DNA from: Enterococcus_C asini_A
GTDB lineage: Bacteria > Bacillota > Bacilli > Lactobacillales > Enterococcaceae
Direction: 5' to 3' (one strand)
DNA length: 64,000 nt
Assembly: GCF_031928785.1 (NCBI RefSeq)
Contig: NZ_JARQAL010000005.1
Shown here: positions 25,247-32,622 of the stretch, piece by piece
Layout of the letters: every line of letters begins with the position of its first letter
Position numbering within the stretch: position 1 is the first letter of the stretch
Notes under the pieces: generated by a model
What the model was told of the DNA's origin: nothing
Database searches by the model: none
The model's input: the letters and a program-made list of their open reading frames with translations, nothing else
Made by a program: the position numbers and the translations under genes

Positions 25247-27186
25247 GGCGAAGAAAACTAGTTACAATCATATTGGGGATTATTATGGTGTTACCTCTAT
25301 TTTTAGGGCTTGGAGGAATAAAAGGAATCGACGTTGAGGCAGCTGAAGACGTAACATTAATGATTCACAAGAAAAAAATGACAAAATTCCCTGGAGACTT
25401 TATTCAAAACACAGGGAAAGAAATGGATGAGGTATTTAATGACTATGATCCTCTACCTGATGTGAGATTTAATGTTTATAATGTGACGGCGGTATTTTAC
25501 GAAAATTATATTGCAAAAGATGGTAAAACAGCTCAAGACTTTGCTATACAAGAAGTTAAAAAATTAGATGAGACAAGTTTAGGAACTCCTGAGTTCACGG
25601 ATACCACTGATGAAGACGGAAACATTACTTTTAGGAATGTGGCTAAAAAATCTGATAAACAAGATGCTGTCTATCTAATTGTAGAAGAACCAAAAGAAGG
25701 TGTGACAGCAGGTGAAAGAATGGTGGTTGCCTTTCCAGTGTATAAAATGACGACCGATGGTGAGTATACTGATGAGGAACTAGATACGATTCACCTGTAC
25801 CCGAAAAACGTGGTTGAAACAGACGGATCCTTAGTTATTAATAAGAAAGGTACTGCGGAGGGTGAAGCATTAAATGGAGCAGAATTCATCATTTCTCGTA
25901 AAGTGGGATTGGATGACGAAGAAGCAATCCAATATCTTTCTGGAGCAGCCGAGGGGATGTTTACTTGGGGGAGTTTAGCAGATGCGGTTAAATTTTATAG
26001 TGGAAACACATATAAAATGAGTGAGGCAAAGGAAGCCGTAAAAGGTATTTTAGAAGAACCAGGAACCGATGGTAAGTTGAGTATTGTTGGCTTTGAATAT
26101 GGATCTTATACTTTAACCGAAACTGCAGCACCAGAAAAGGCCGGGTTGATTAAAGAAGATTATGAATTTACGATTTCTTCAGATAAAATCTCTGCAGAAT
26201 TTGAGGTTGAGAATGATACCAGTATTGTTGAAAAGAAAATTGCCGAAGTTAAAGTTGGCGGAAATAGTTATGGAATCGGTGAAGCCATTGGTTATGAGAT
26301 TTCTACCAATATTCCAATGGGGATTCGAAGATTAGTTGATGATCAACCCTATTACACAAAATTTGAATTAGTGGATACTCATGACAAAGCATTGAGTTTC
26401 ATTGAAGGTACCTATTCCTTAGTCATGCGAGATGAAGAGGGGACAGAGACGGAAATCCTGGAAACTAGTACTGAAGGGACTAAAAACTATTCCATTACTC
26501 ATGCAGCTGGCACTGGAAGCATAACAACGGATAGCTTTACGGTCGCAGTTACACCAGATTATATTGTTAATCTAACACCAGGAGCGAAGTTAGTCTTTAA
26601 ATATCAAATGAAACTAAATGCGGCTGCCAATCCAGACACCGGGTTTGATAACAGTGTTAGTGTAACGACTAGCCACACTACTGATACTTCAGAAATTGTT
26701 ACGGTCAAAACTGGTGGGAAACGGTTTGAAAAAGTAGATGCAGATGCAACTACCAATAAACTTAGTGGTGCTACATTTATTGTAGCCAAAGGATCAGGAA
26801 CTGCTAGAGAGTATTTAATTGTAGGTAGCAATAAGGAAGTTTCTTGGACAACTACTAAAGCCTCTGCAACTCCGTTTACTTCTGTTGCTAATACAGGTAT
26901 TGTGGATGTTAAGGGGTTAGAGTATGGTCAATACACATTGATTGAAACCGTAGCGCCAACTGGCTACGTGTTGCCTGCTAATCCAGAAACACCTTTCACA
27001 ATTTCTGAAGGATCATATGGTTCTGGGACTACTTTGGTAGATCCAGCAGATGTTCCTAACAAACACAAAGGCTCCCTTCCTTCCACTGGTGGTTCCGGTA
27101 TCATAGCCTTTGTTGCCATCGGCGTTGTGGCAGTGGCAGGTGCAGTGTTGTACTTCACGAAAGGACGTCGTCAAATCGAAGGATAA
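25243..27186 (+). CDS. Major shaft pilin, LPXTG (EbpC-like)
   Basis: A 647-residue backbone pilin precursor. It has a signal peptide (to about residue 29, VEAAED), an N-terminal domain ending in the pilin motif TIHLYPKN (Lys188, the likely acceptor of the next subunit's LPXTG Thr), and a first CNA-B-like domain (KKGTAEGEALNGAEF, E-box YTLTETAAP). An isopeptide D2-like domain (GNSYGIGEAIGYEIST), a second CNA-B domain (E-box YTLIETVAPTGYV), then LPSTG (612-616), helix and KGRRQ tail follow. The organisation fits Ebp/PilB-type shaft pilins. It is translationally coupled to the minor pilin, and a strong hairpin follows it before the sortase gene. Confidence 0.85.
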   Translation: MRRRKLVTIILGIIMVLPLFLGLGGIKGIDVEAAEDVTLMIHKKKMTKFPGDFIQNTGKEMDEVFNDYDPLPDVRFNVYNVTAVFYENYIAKDGKTAQDFAIQEVKKLDETSLGTPEFTDTTDEDGNITFRNVAKKSDKQDAVYLIVEEPKEGVTAGERMVVAFPVYKMTTDGEYTDEELDTIHLYPKNVVETDGSLVINKKGTAEGEALNGAEFIISRKVGLDDEEAIQYLSGAAEGMFTWGSLADAVKFYSGNTYKMSEAKEAVKGILEEPGTDGKLSIVGFEYGSYTLTETAAPEKAGLIKEDYEFTISSDKISAEFEVENDTSIVEKKIAEVKVGGNSYGIGEAIGYEISTNIPMGIRRLVDDQPYYTKFELVDTHDKALSFIEGTYSLVMRDEEGTETEILETSTEGTKNYSITHAAGTGSITTDSFTVAVTPDYIVNLTPGAKLVFKYQMKLNAAANPDTGFDNSVSVTTSHTTDTSEIVTVKTGGKRFEKVDADATTNKLSGATFIVAKGSGTAREYLIVGSNKEVSWTTTKASATPFTSVANTGIVDVKGLEYGQYTLIETVAPTGYVLPANPETPFTISEGSYGSGTTLVDPADVPNKHKGSLPSTGGSGIIAFVAIGVVAVAGAVLYFTKGRRQIEG

Positions 27187-27248
27187 GTGACAAAAAACTA
27201 GGGTTTCGAGTGGGAATATGCTAAAGTAATCCTAGGACAAAGTGATTT

Positions 27249-27300
27249 ATGTCGGCAGGGCATTGGCTTGAAGAAGCCCAAGAGTCCTGTCGGCATTTTT
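27249..27300 (+). terminator. Hairpin between shaft pilin and sortase genes
   Basis: ATGTCGGCAGG (27249-27259) pairs with CCTGTCGGCAT (27286-27296) with two G-U pairs, an inner TTGG/CCAA stem, and a T run. It would reduce sortase transcripts relative to pilins, or stop them if the sortase has its own promoter. Confidence 0.65.
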
Positions 27301-27324
27301 GTGTAAAGAGAAGGGATGACAAGG

Positions 27325-28548
27325 ATGAAAGAACCTGAAAAGAAGCCCAAAAGAAAGTCAGGGACGAAGCATGGTTTCCATAAGCGATTAATTGCGGACA
27401 TTATTATGATTTTGGTATTAATCGTGGGAGTGGTGGCACTTTTCTATCCTTTGGTCAGCGACAAACTCAATGAAGTAGTGGATCAACAGATTATTTCCTA
27501 CTATCAAAAGAAGGCCAATCAAGAAAATGAAGCGGCTATGGAAAAAATTAAGGCAGAACAAGAGGCCCGCAATAAAAAAATTGCCGAAGAAGGAACCAAT
27601 CCTGGCACGGACCCTTTTGCCGATGAGCGTAAAGAAGTAGAAGAAAAGCCGACGCCGGATTATTATGAAACTCATACGATTGGGGTAATTCGTATTCCGA
27701 AAATTGATGTGAAGCTACCAATTTTTGATCGTACTACTGAGGTCTTTTTGAACAAAGGGGCAACTTTACTAGAAGGTACTTCTTATCCTACCGGTGGTGA
27801 GAATACCCACAGTGTGATTTCGGCTCACCGGGGTTTACCAGAGGCCAAATTATTTACGGATTTGCCGGAATTGGAAACCGGGGATCATTTCTACATTGAA
27901 ATCAATAACGAAACCTTAGCCTACGAAGTGGATCAGATCAAGACTATTGAACCCACAGAAACAGAAGACTTACAGATTGTTGAAGGGCAAGATTTGATTA
28001 CATTGATGACTTGCACGCCGTATATGATCAATACCCATCGCCTCTTAGTGCGGGGACATCGAATTCCTTATGTGCCAGAGATGAAAAATGAACTTAACAA
28101 GTCGGACAAACAGCGACTTTTGGAGCAGATTTTGATTCTTGGCGGTGCGGTGTTAGCAACTCTCGCTTTACTGACATTGATCGGTTTTTGGTTGCGGGGT
28201 GTGTTGATTCATCGGCGGCGCTATCAATTGAAGTTTCAATTAGTAGATGGAAATGGCCAGCGGATTTCGGGAGTTTCTTTTGGTATTTTTACCAAAAATG
28301 GCAAACGGCCGATTTATCGGAATGGGCAGCCACTTCAAGTTGTGACGGATGACAATGGTATTTTTGAGATTGCCGATTTACTAGGGGGCAAGTATTTAGT
28401 AAAAGCTACGCAACAAGAGCTTCAATTGAAAGCCAAAGTCAAGAAGCTAAAAGCACCTCGCTTTTTACTGCTTTTGACGAAGAAGAGTGCTTTGGTTAAA
28501 GGGGAAAGCAAGGACTATCCGATTTTTGTAAAATATCTCCAAGGGTGA
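27325..28548 (+). CDS. Class C pilin sortase with C-terminal CNA-B-like domain
   Basis: A 407-residue sortase that should polymerise the neighbouring pilins. It has an N-terminal membrane helix (about 20-42), a coiled Lys/Glu stretch, a DPF lid motif (96-98) and a catalytic domain with His168 (SAHRG), Cys230 (TLMTCTPY) and Arg243 (VRGHR). A second membrane helix (about 268-294) follows. Unusually, about 105 further residues follow; the first 60 read like a CNA-B/SpaA fold (KFQLVDGNGQRISGVSFGIF, TDDNGIFEIADLLGGKYLV), then a basic stretch. Two ATGs are possible (27316, 27325); AGAAGGG at 27309-27315 is better spaced for the second. The catalytic part is certain, the role of the extra domain unknown. 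Confidence 0.87.
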   Translation: MKEPEKKPKRKSGTKHGFHKRLIADIIMILVLIVGVVALFYPLVSDKLNEVVDQQIISYYQKKANQENEAAMEKIKAEQEARNKKIAEEGTNPGTDPFADERKEVEEKPTPDYYETHTIGVIRIPKIDVKLPIFDRTTEVFLNKGATLLEGTSYPTGGENTHSVISAHRGLPEAKLFTDLPELETGDHFYIEINNETLAYEVDQIKTIEPTETEDLQIVEGQDLITLMTCTPYMINTHRLLVRGHRIPYVPEMKNELNKSDKQRLLEQILILGGAVLATLALLTLIGFWLRGVLIHRRRYQLKFQLVDGNGQRISGVSFGIFTKNGKRPIYRNGQPLQVVTDDNGIFEIADLLGGKYLVKATQQELQLKAKVKKLKAPRFLLLLTKKSALVKGESKDYPIFVKYLQG

Positions 28549-28587
28549 ATTTTATCGTAAGGGGAATGAGAAAATGAAAACCCGATG

Positions 28588-28645
28588 AAGAAAACAAGAG
28601 GTTTCTGGTGACTTTCGCCAGAAGGTTCCTCTTGTTTTCTTTTTT
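28588..28645 (+). terminator. Intrinsic terminator after sortase gene
   Basis: AAGAAAACAAGAGG (28588-28601) pairs perfectly with CCTCTTGTTTTCTT (28628-28641). An inner CTGG/CCAG pair is also present, and T residues follow. It is the right-hand edge of the surface island. Confidence 0.85.
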
Positions 28646-28657
28646 ACCCATAAAATA

Positions 28658-28666
28658 TGATAGAAT
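28658..28666 (+). promoter_or_regulatory. Extended -10 promoter element for rsgA
   Basis: TGATAGAAT provides TG plus the hexamer TAGAAT about 50 bases before the rsgA start, directly behind the sortase terminator. The -35 region is a T tract. It gives rsgA-rpe-thiN a promoter of its own, needed now that prkC is far away. Confidence 0.4.
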
Positions 28667-28719
28667 AAACGGGAAGTAGCAAGTCTGGGTAAGCCAGTTT
28701 GCTTGAAAGGAGTGTGCCC

Positions 28720-29601
28720 ATGAGAGGACAGATTCGCAAGGCTTTGAGCGGTTTTTATTACATCGAATCAGAAGGAACGACTTATCAAACGAGAGCCCGG
28801 GGAAATTTTCGGAATCGTAAAATCACACCCTTAGTGGGAGATCAAGTGATTTTTGAAAGTAGCAATCTCACAGATGGTTATTTATTGGAAATCTTGCCAC
28901 GGAAAAATGAACTCGTCCGCCCCCCAGTGGCCAATGTGGATACTGGTGTAATCGTGATTAGTTTGGTAGAGCCGGCTTTTTCTTTTAATCTTTTAGATCG
29001 TTTTTTAGTAACTTTGGAATATAAAGAAATTGAACCTGTCATTTATTTGAGCAAGCTGGATTTGATGCCGGACAATAGCTTGGCCAATGTAATCAAGGAG
29101 CGTTATGAAAAAATCGGCTATCAAGTGATTGCTTCTTCTGATCAAGAGGCCAATCAACGGCAGTTATTTCGTATCTTTGCCAATGGCTTGACGGTTTTCA
29201 TGGGGCAGTCTGGTGCGGGAAAATCGACGTTATTAAATAAATTAGTACCAGAGTTAGCATTAGCTACCGGGGAAATATCGGAATCATTAGGGCGGGGCAA
29301 ACACACTACCCGCCACGTTGAATTATTGCCGATTGCAGGTGGTTTAGTGGCAGATACGCCGGGGTTTAGCTCCATTGATTTTTTGAATATTGAAAGTCAA
29401 GAATTGCCTCGCATGTTTCCAGAATTTGTGGCAGCTGCGCCTCATTGCAAATTTCGGGAGTGCATGCACATAAAAGAGCCGGATTGTGAGGTCAAACGAC
29501 GGGTGGCAACTGGTGAAATTGCCACCAGTCGCTATGAAGATTACCAACAGTTTTTAGAGGAAATCGAAAACCGACGCCCAGTATATAAGAAGAAAAAATA
29601 A
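28720..29601 (+). CDS. rsgA: Ribosome small-subunit GTPase RsgA
   Basis: A 293-residue circularly permuted GTPase that checks late 30S assembly. It has an N-terminal OB fold (about 1-65), the G4-like motif SKLDLM, the P-loop GQSGAGKSTLLN, the G2 region with the permuted TTRHVE switch, DTPGFSS (G3), then a C-terminal zinc knuckle (CKFRECMHIKEPDCEVK). ATG 28720 has AAAGGAG at the correct distance; an in-frame start 21 bases upstream would overlap that site. It normally follows prkC in Firmicutes; here the 20-kb surface island intervenes. rpe and thiN follow as usual. Confidence 0.95.
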   Translation: MRGQIRKALSGFYYIESEGTTYQTRARGNFRNRKITPLVGDQVIFESSNLTDGYLLEILPRKNELVRPPVANVDTGVIVISLVEPAFSFNLLDRFLVTLEYKEIEPVIYLSKLDLMPDNSLANVIKERYEKIGYQVIASSDQEANQRQLFRIFANGLTVFMGQSGAGKSTLLNKLVPELALATGEISESLGRGKHTTRHVELLPIAGGLVADTPGFSSIDFLNIESQELPRMFPEFVAAAPHCKFRECMHIKEPDCEVKRRVATGEIATSRYEDYQQFLEEIENRRPVYKKKK

Positions 29602-29628
29602 AGCAGAATCAGGAAGGAAGAGCAGAAG

Positions 29629-30282
29629 ATGAAAATTGCACCATCAATTTTAAGCGCAGACTTTGCCAATTTACAACGGGATATTCAATTAGTGGAAGAA
29701 AACAATGTAGATGTACTGCATGTCGATATTATGGATGGACATTTTGTACCAAACATTACCTTTGGGCCGAATGTAGTAGCGGCGATTCGACCTTTTACCA
29801 AATTGCCTTTGGATTGTCATTTGATGATTGAGCAACCGGAAAATTACGTGAAAGCTTTTGCGGAAGCGGGAGCAGATATCATTAATGTTCATGTGGAAGC
29901 CACTCCCCATATTCACCGGGTGTTGCAGTTGATTAAATCCTTTGGTGTAAAAGCCGCGGTGACCATTAATCCGGGTACTCCTGTCAGTGCTATTGAGCCA
30001 GTTTTGTCTTTGGTGGATATGGTTTTGGTAATGACGGTAAATCCAGGCTTTGGCGGACAAAGCTTCTTGCCTGAATGTTTGGATAAAGTAGCGGCTTTAG
30101 CAGAAATTCGAAAAACTGTCGGCTACGAATATGAAATCGAAGTGGACGGGGGCGTGACCCATGAAACGATTGGGGCTTGTCGGGATGCCGGGGCCGATGT
30201 TTTTGTGGCGGGCTCGTATATCTATGATGCCCAAGATCCTGCTGGGCGGATTCAAGCTTTGAAAGATGTGCTAGAAGGATGA
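29629..30282 (+). CDS. rpe: Ribulose-phosphate 3-epimerase
   Basis: A 217-residue TIM-barrel enzyme interconverting ribulose 5-phosphate and xylulose 5-phosphate in the pentose phosphate pathway. The family signatures are complete: IAPSILSADFANL at the N-terminus, HVDIMDGHFVPNITFGP with metal-ligand His and Asp, DCHLMIEQPE, VMTVNPGFGGQ, and EVDGGV with the catalytic Asp, then VAGSYIY for phosphate binding. Its 3' end overlaps thiN by 4 bases. The rsgA-rpe-thiN cluster is conserved in Firmicutes. Confidence 0.96.
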   Translation: MKIAPSILSADFANLQRDIQLVEENNVDVLHVDIMDGHFVPNITFGPNVVAAIRPFTKLPLDCHLMIEQPENYVKAFAEAGADIINVHVEATPHIHRVLQLIKSFGVKAAVTINPGTPVSAIEPVLSLVDMVLVMTVNPGFGGQSFLPECLDKVAALAEIRKTVGYEYEIEVDGGVTHETIGACRDAGADVFVAGSYIYDAQDPAGRIQALKDVLEG

Positions 30283-30911
30283 AGACGCTCTTAGTCGCTG
30301 GAGGAAGTCCGGATTTTTGGCCGGTTTTCGGAGAGTTTGAGCGCTATGTGGGCATTGATCGAGGAGCACTGTATTTATTGGAGCGCAACTTGCCTTTGGA
30401 TTTGGCAGTGGGGGATTTCGACTCTTTAAATGAAGCGGAACGACAACGAGTTTTCACCGGGGCAAAAGCAGTCCAGCGTTCAGTGCCGGAAAAAGACGAT
30501 ACGGATACTCAACTGGCTTTAAGCCAAGTTTTTGCAGAAGATCCTACAGCTCAAGTGACTTTAATTGGGGCAACCGGGGGACGCTTGGATCATTTGTTGG
30601 CTAATTTGTGGTTAGCCTTGGAGCCGCGCTTTCAACCTTATCTGCGCCAGATTCGTCTGGAAGATAGTCAAAATTCTTTAGTTTATTACGGTCCGGGAAC
30701 CCATGAAGTTCAGCGAGAAGTGGGAATGAAGTATTTGGCTTATTGCTGTCTAACGCCGATACCGGATTTGACATTAACCGAGAGTAAATACTTGCTGCAT
30801 AAACAAAAAGTGCAGGTGCCAACTTCCTATGCCAGCAATGAATTTGTCACAGAAAAAGCGGGTTTTTCTTTTTCTGAAGGGGTGATTGCCCTCATCCAAA
30901 GTCGGGATTGA
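30279..30911 (+). CDS. thiN: Thiamine pyrophosphokinase
   Basis: A 210-residue enzyme that transfers pyrophosphate from ATP to thiamine to make thiamine diphosphate. The N-terminal catalytic part has VGIDRGALYLL, AVGDFDSL and EKDDTDTQLAL, with the acidic metal-binding residues of the TPK family, then LIGATGGRLDHLLANL. The C-terminal third is the thiamine-binding beta domain. It is coupled to rpe by a 4-base overlap (ATGA). No thiamine riboswitch is seen upstream, so it is probably constitutive with rsgA and rpe. Confidence 0.93.
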   Translation: MKTLLVAGGSPDFWPVFGEFERYVGIDRGALYLLERNLPLDLAVGDFDSLNEAERQRVFTGAKAVQRSVPEKDDTDTQLALSQVFAEDPTAQVTLIGATGGRLDHLLANLWLALEPRFQPYLRQIRLEDSQNSLVYYGPGTHEVQREVGMKYLAYCCLTPIPDLTLTESKYLLHKQKVQVPTSYASNEFVTEKAGFSFSEGVIALIQSRD

Positions 30912-30982
30912 GGAAGGAATGGAAAAAAAAACTTAAGAGTCCCCCTTGCTTGGGGATTTGCCTAGGTTTTGCCTGAGAAGAG

Positions 30983-30991
30983 TGGTAAAAT
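30983..30991 (+). promoter_or_regulatory. Extended -10 promoter element for mreC
   Basis: TGGTAAAAT gives TG plus TAAAAT 36 bases before the mreC GTG. A small CCCC/GGGG hairpin (30941-30955) lies just upstream and may weakly end the thiN message. Confidence 0.4.
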
Positions 30992-31026
30992 CAAAGCTAC
31001 AGTCTAAATGCAGTCGAGGTGTCCTT

Positions 31027-31884
31027 GTGAAAAAGTTTAATCCCAATAAAAATATTATCATCGCTTTGATCCTAGGAATTATTGTGGTGACGATGCTTAG
31101 TCTAACATTGGCCAAACGAACTGCCGGTGGGAAACCTAGTTTAGTCCAATCTGTGGTCAATGATAGTGTGGCCATTATGGATAAGGTGGTTTCTGCGCCG
31201 ATTAAGTTTGTGGAAAACCGCGCGAAAGATGTCGAAGGACTATTGGACACATATCATGAAAATGAACAGTTGAAAGCCCAACTAGATACTTATGATAATG
31301 CAATCCAACAAAATAAAAACAAAGACCGGGAAATTGCCGCTTTAAAAGAAGAACTAGCCTTAAATGAAACTCTTTCTGATTTTGAAAAAGTGACAGCCAA
31401 CGTCATCAGTCGTTCTCCGGATTCTTGGCAAGATATTTTAGTCATCGACAAAGGTTCCAAAGATGGCTTAGAGGATAATATGGCAGTCCTTTCCCAAAAA
31501 GGGTTAATCGGCCGGGTGATTGAGGTCAGCCTCGCTTCTGCCAAAGTTGAGTTATTGACCTCTTCTAATCAAACTACCAATCATTTTCCAGTGCGGATTT
31601 CCTCTGAAGGCGGAGAGTCTTTTGGTTTGTTAAACAAGTATGACGAAAAATCGGGTACCTTAGTGGTAGATCAGCTCACAGGAAATGCCGAAATGAAAGC
31701 CGGAGATGTGGTTCAAACTTCCGGTCTTGGAGGAAATTCTCCTGCTAACTTGCCTATTGGTACCGTGGTGGAAGCCAAGGTGGATTCTTTTGGCCTAGAC
31801 AAAAATGTTTACGTGAAACCTTACGCTCAGATGTATGACATCTCTGTGGTCACTGTGGTATTACGATCGGCGGGAGGGGAGTAG
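31027..31884 (+). CDS. mreC: Cell-shape protein MreC
   Basis: A 285-residue bitopic membrane protein that organises peripheral peptidoglycan synthesis. It has a short cytosolic start, one membrane helix (about 8-27), a coiled coil (about 60-110, Glu/Lys/Leu rich) and the extracellular double beta-barrel typical of MreC (VISRSPDSWQDILVIDKGSKDGL, GLIGRVIEV, SGLGGNSPANLPIGTVV). GTG 31027 with GAGGTG just upstream is the likely start; earlier in-frame codons would put 27 charged residues ahead of the helix. It is followed at once by mreD. No mreB is present here, as expected for an ovoid coccus. Confidence 0.93.
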   Translation: MKKFNPNKNIIIALILGIIVVTMLSLTLAKRTAGGKPSLVQSVVNDSVAIMDKVVSAPIKFVENRAKDVEGLLDTYHENEQLKAQLDTYDNAIQQNKNKDREIAALKEELALNETLSDFEKVTANVISRSPDSWQDILVIDKGSKDGLEDNMAVLSQKGLIGRVIEVSLASAKVELLTSSNQTTNHFPVRISSEGGESFGLLNKYDEKSGTLVVDQLTGNAEMKAGDVVQTSGLGGNSPANLPIGTVVEAKVDSFGLDKNVYVKPYAQMYDISVVTVVLRSAGGE

Positions 31885-31885
31885 C

Positions 31886-32395
31886 ATGAAAGATAAGCAA
31901 TACTTGGCTTATTATGCCGCTCCTATGTTATTTCTACTGATGTTAGTAGATACTCAATTAACTCAGATTTTTAGTAATGTGACGGAAAATGTCTATGTGG
32001 CGAATTCCCATTTGTTTTTAATTGCCTTAATGGTAGGCTGCCAAGTTTTACCAAAGCGTTACATGCTGTTAACAGGATTGGTTTTAGGTTTGCTCTTTGA
32101 CTCTTATTATATTGGGGTTATTGGCATTTATGCGGTAACGATTCCGGGAATTATCTGGCTGATGTATGTATTAAGAGATATTTTGTACAGCAGTATTTTT
32201 ACAATGTTTTTTGGTACTGTAATTCTGGTGACAGTTTACGAAATCTTGCCTTTAGCTATCCAAGTGTTATTCAATTTAACCAGTGTAAAAGTTAGTCTTT
32301 TTGCTAGTCGTTTTTTAGGTCCTACCTTATTGATCAATTTATTGTTATTTGTTCTCTTTATCTTTCCCTTCAAACGATTATTTGGCACCAAATAA
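31886..32395 (+). CDS. mreD: Cell-shape membrane protein MreD
   Basis: A 169-residue hydrophobic protein with five or six predicted membrane helices, starting YLAYYAAPMLFLLMLVDTQLTQIF, a typical MreD start. The conserved acidic or polar turn GLLFDSYYIGVIGIYA between helices is present. It partners MreC in the wall-elongation complex. ATG 31886 lies 1 base after the mreC stop, with GGGAGGGGAG upstream. Its stop codon lies inside the loop of the terminator hairpin that ends the operon. Confidence 0.9.
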   Translation: MKDKQYLAYYAAPMLFLLMLVDTQLTQIFSNVTENVYVANSHLFLIALMVGCQVLPKRYMLLTGLVLGLLFDSYYIGVIGIYAVTIPGIIWLMYVLRDILYSSIFTMFFGTVILVTVYEILPLAIQVLFNLTSVKVSLFASRFLGPTLLINLLLFVLFIFPFKRLFGTK

Positions 32396-32416
32396 TCATT
32401 TGAAGGTTTTTTGTTT
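32367..32416 (+). terminator. Intrinsic terminator of mreCD operon
   Basis: CCTTCAAA (32367-32374) and TTTGAAGG (32399-32406) form the outer stem, with GATTATTTGG/CCAAATAATC inside, then TTTTTT. The stem starts within the last codons of mreD. Confidence 0.88.
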
Positions 32417-32531
32417 TTAAAATATCGGCGAACAACAATCACAATGCTTTTTATGTTGCAAGGGGCAAAGGGAGATTTTGATAATTGAAACAAAGCTGTA
32501 ACATTTTCCTTACAAGGCTGTCATGTGGGTA

Positions 32532-32540
32532 TGGTACAAT
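32532..32540 (+). promoter_or_regulatory. Extended -10 promoter element of sagA-like gene
   Basis: TGGTACAAT gives TG plus TACAAT, with TTACAA (32510-32515) as a loosely spaced -35. The leader to the GTG start is about 80 bases, fitting a well-expressed secreted protein with its own terminator. Confidence 0.5.
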
Positions 32541-32622
32541 TTTGTTTGTTAAGAAAAAGATAAGAGTTTAAAAATCTCTTTAACAACTATTCATAAACTA
32601 AAGCCAGTCGGAGGAAGATAAA

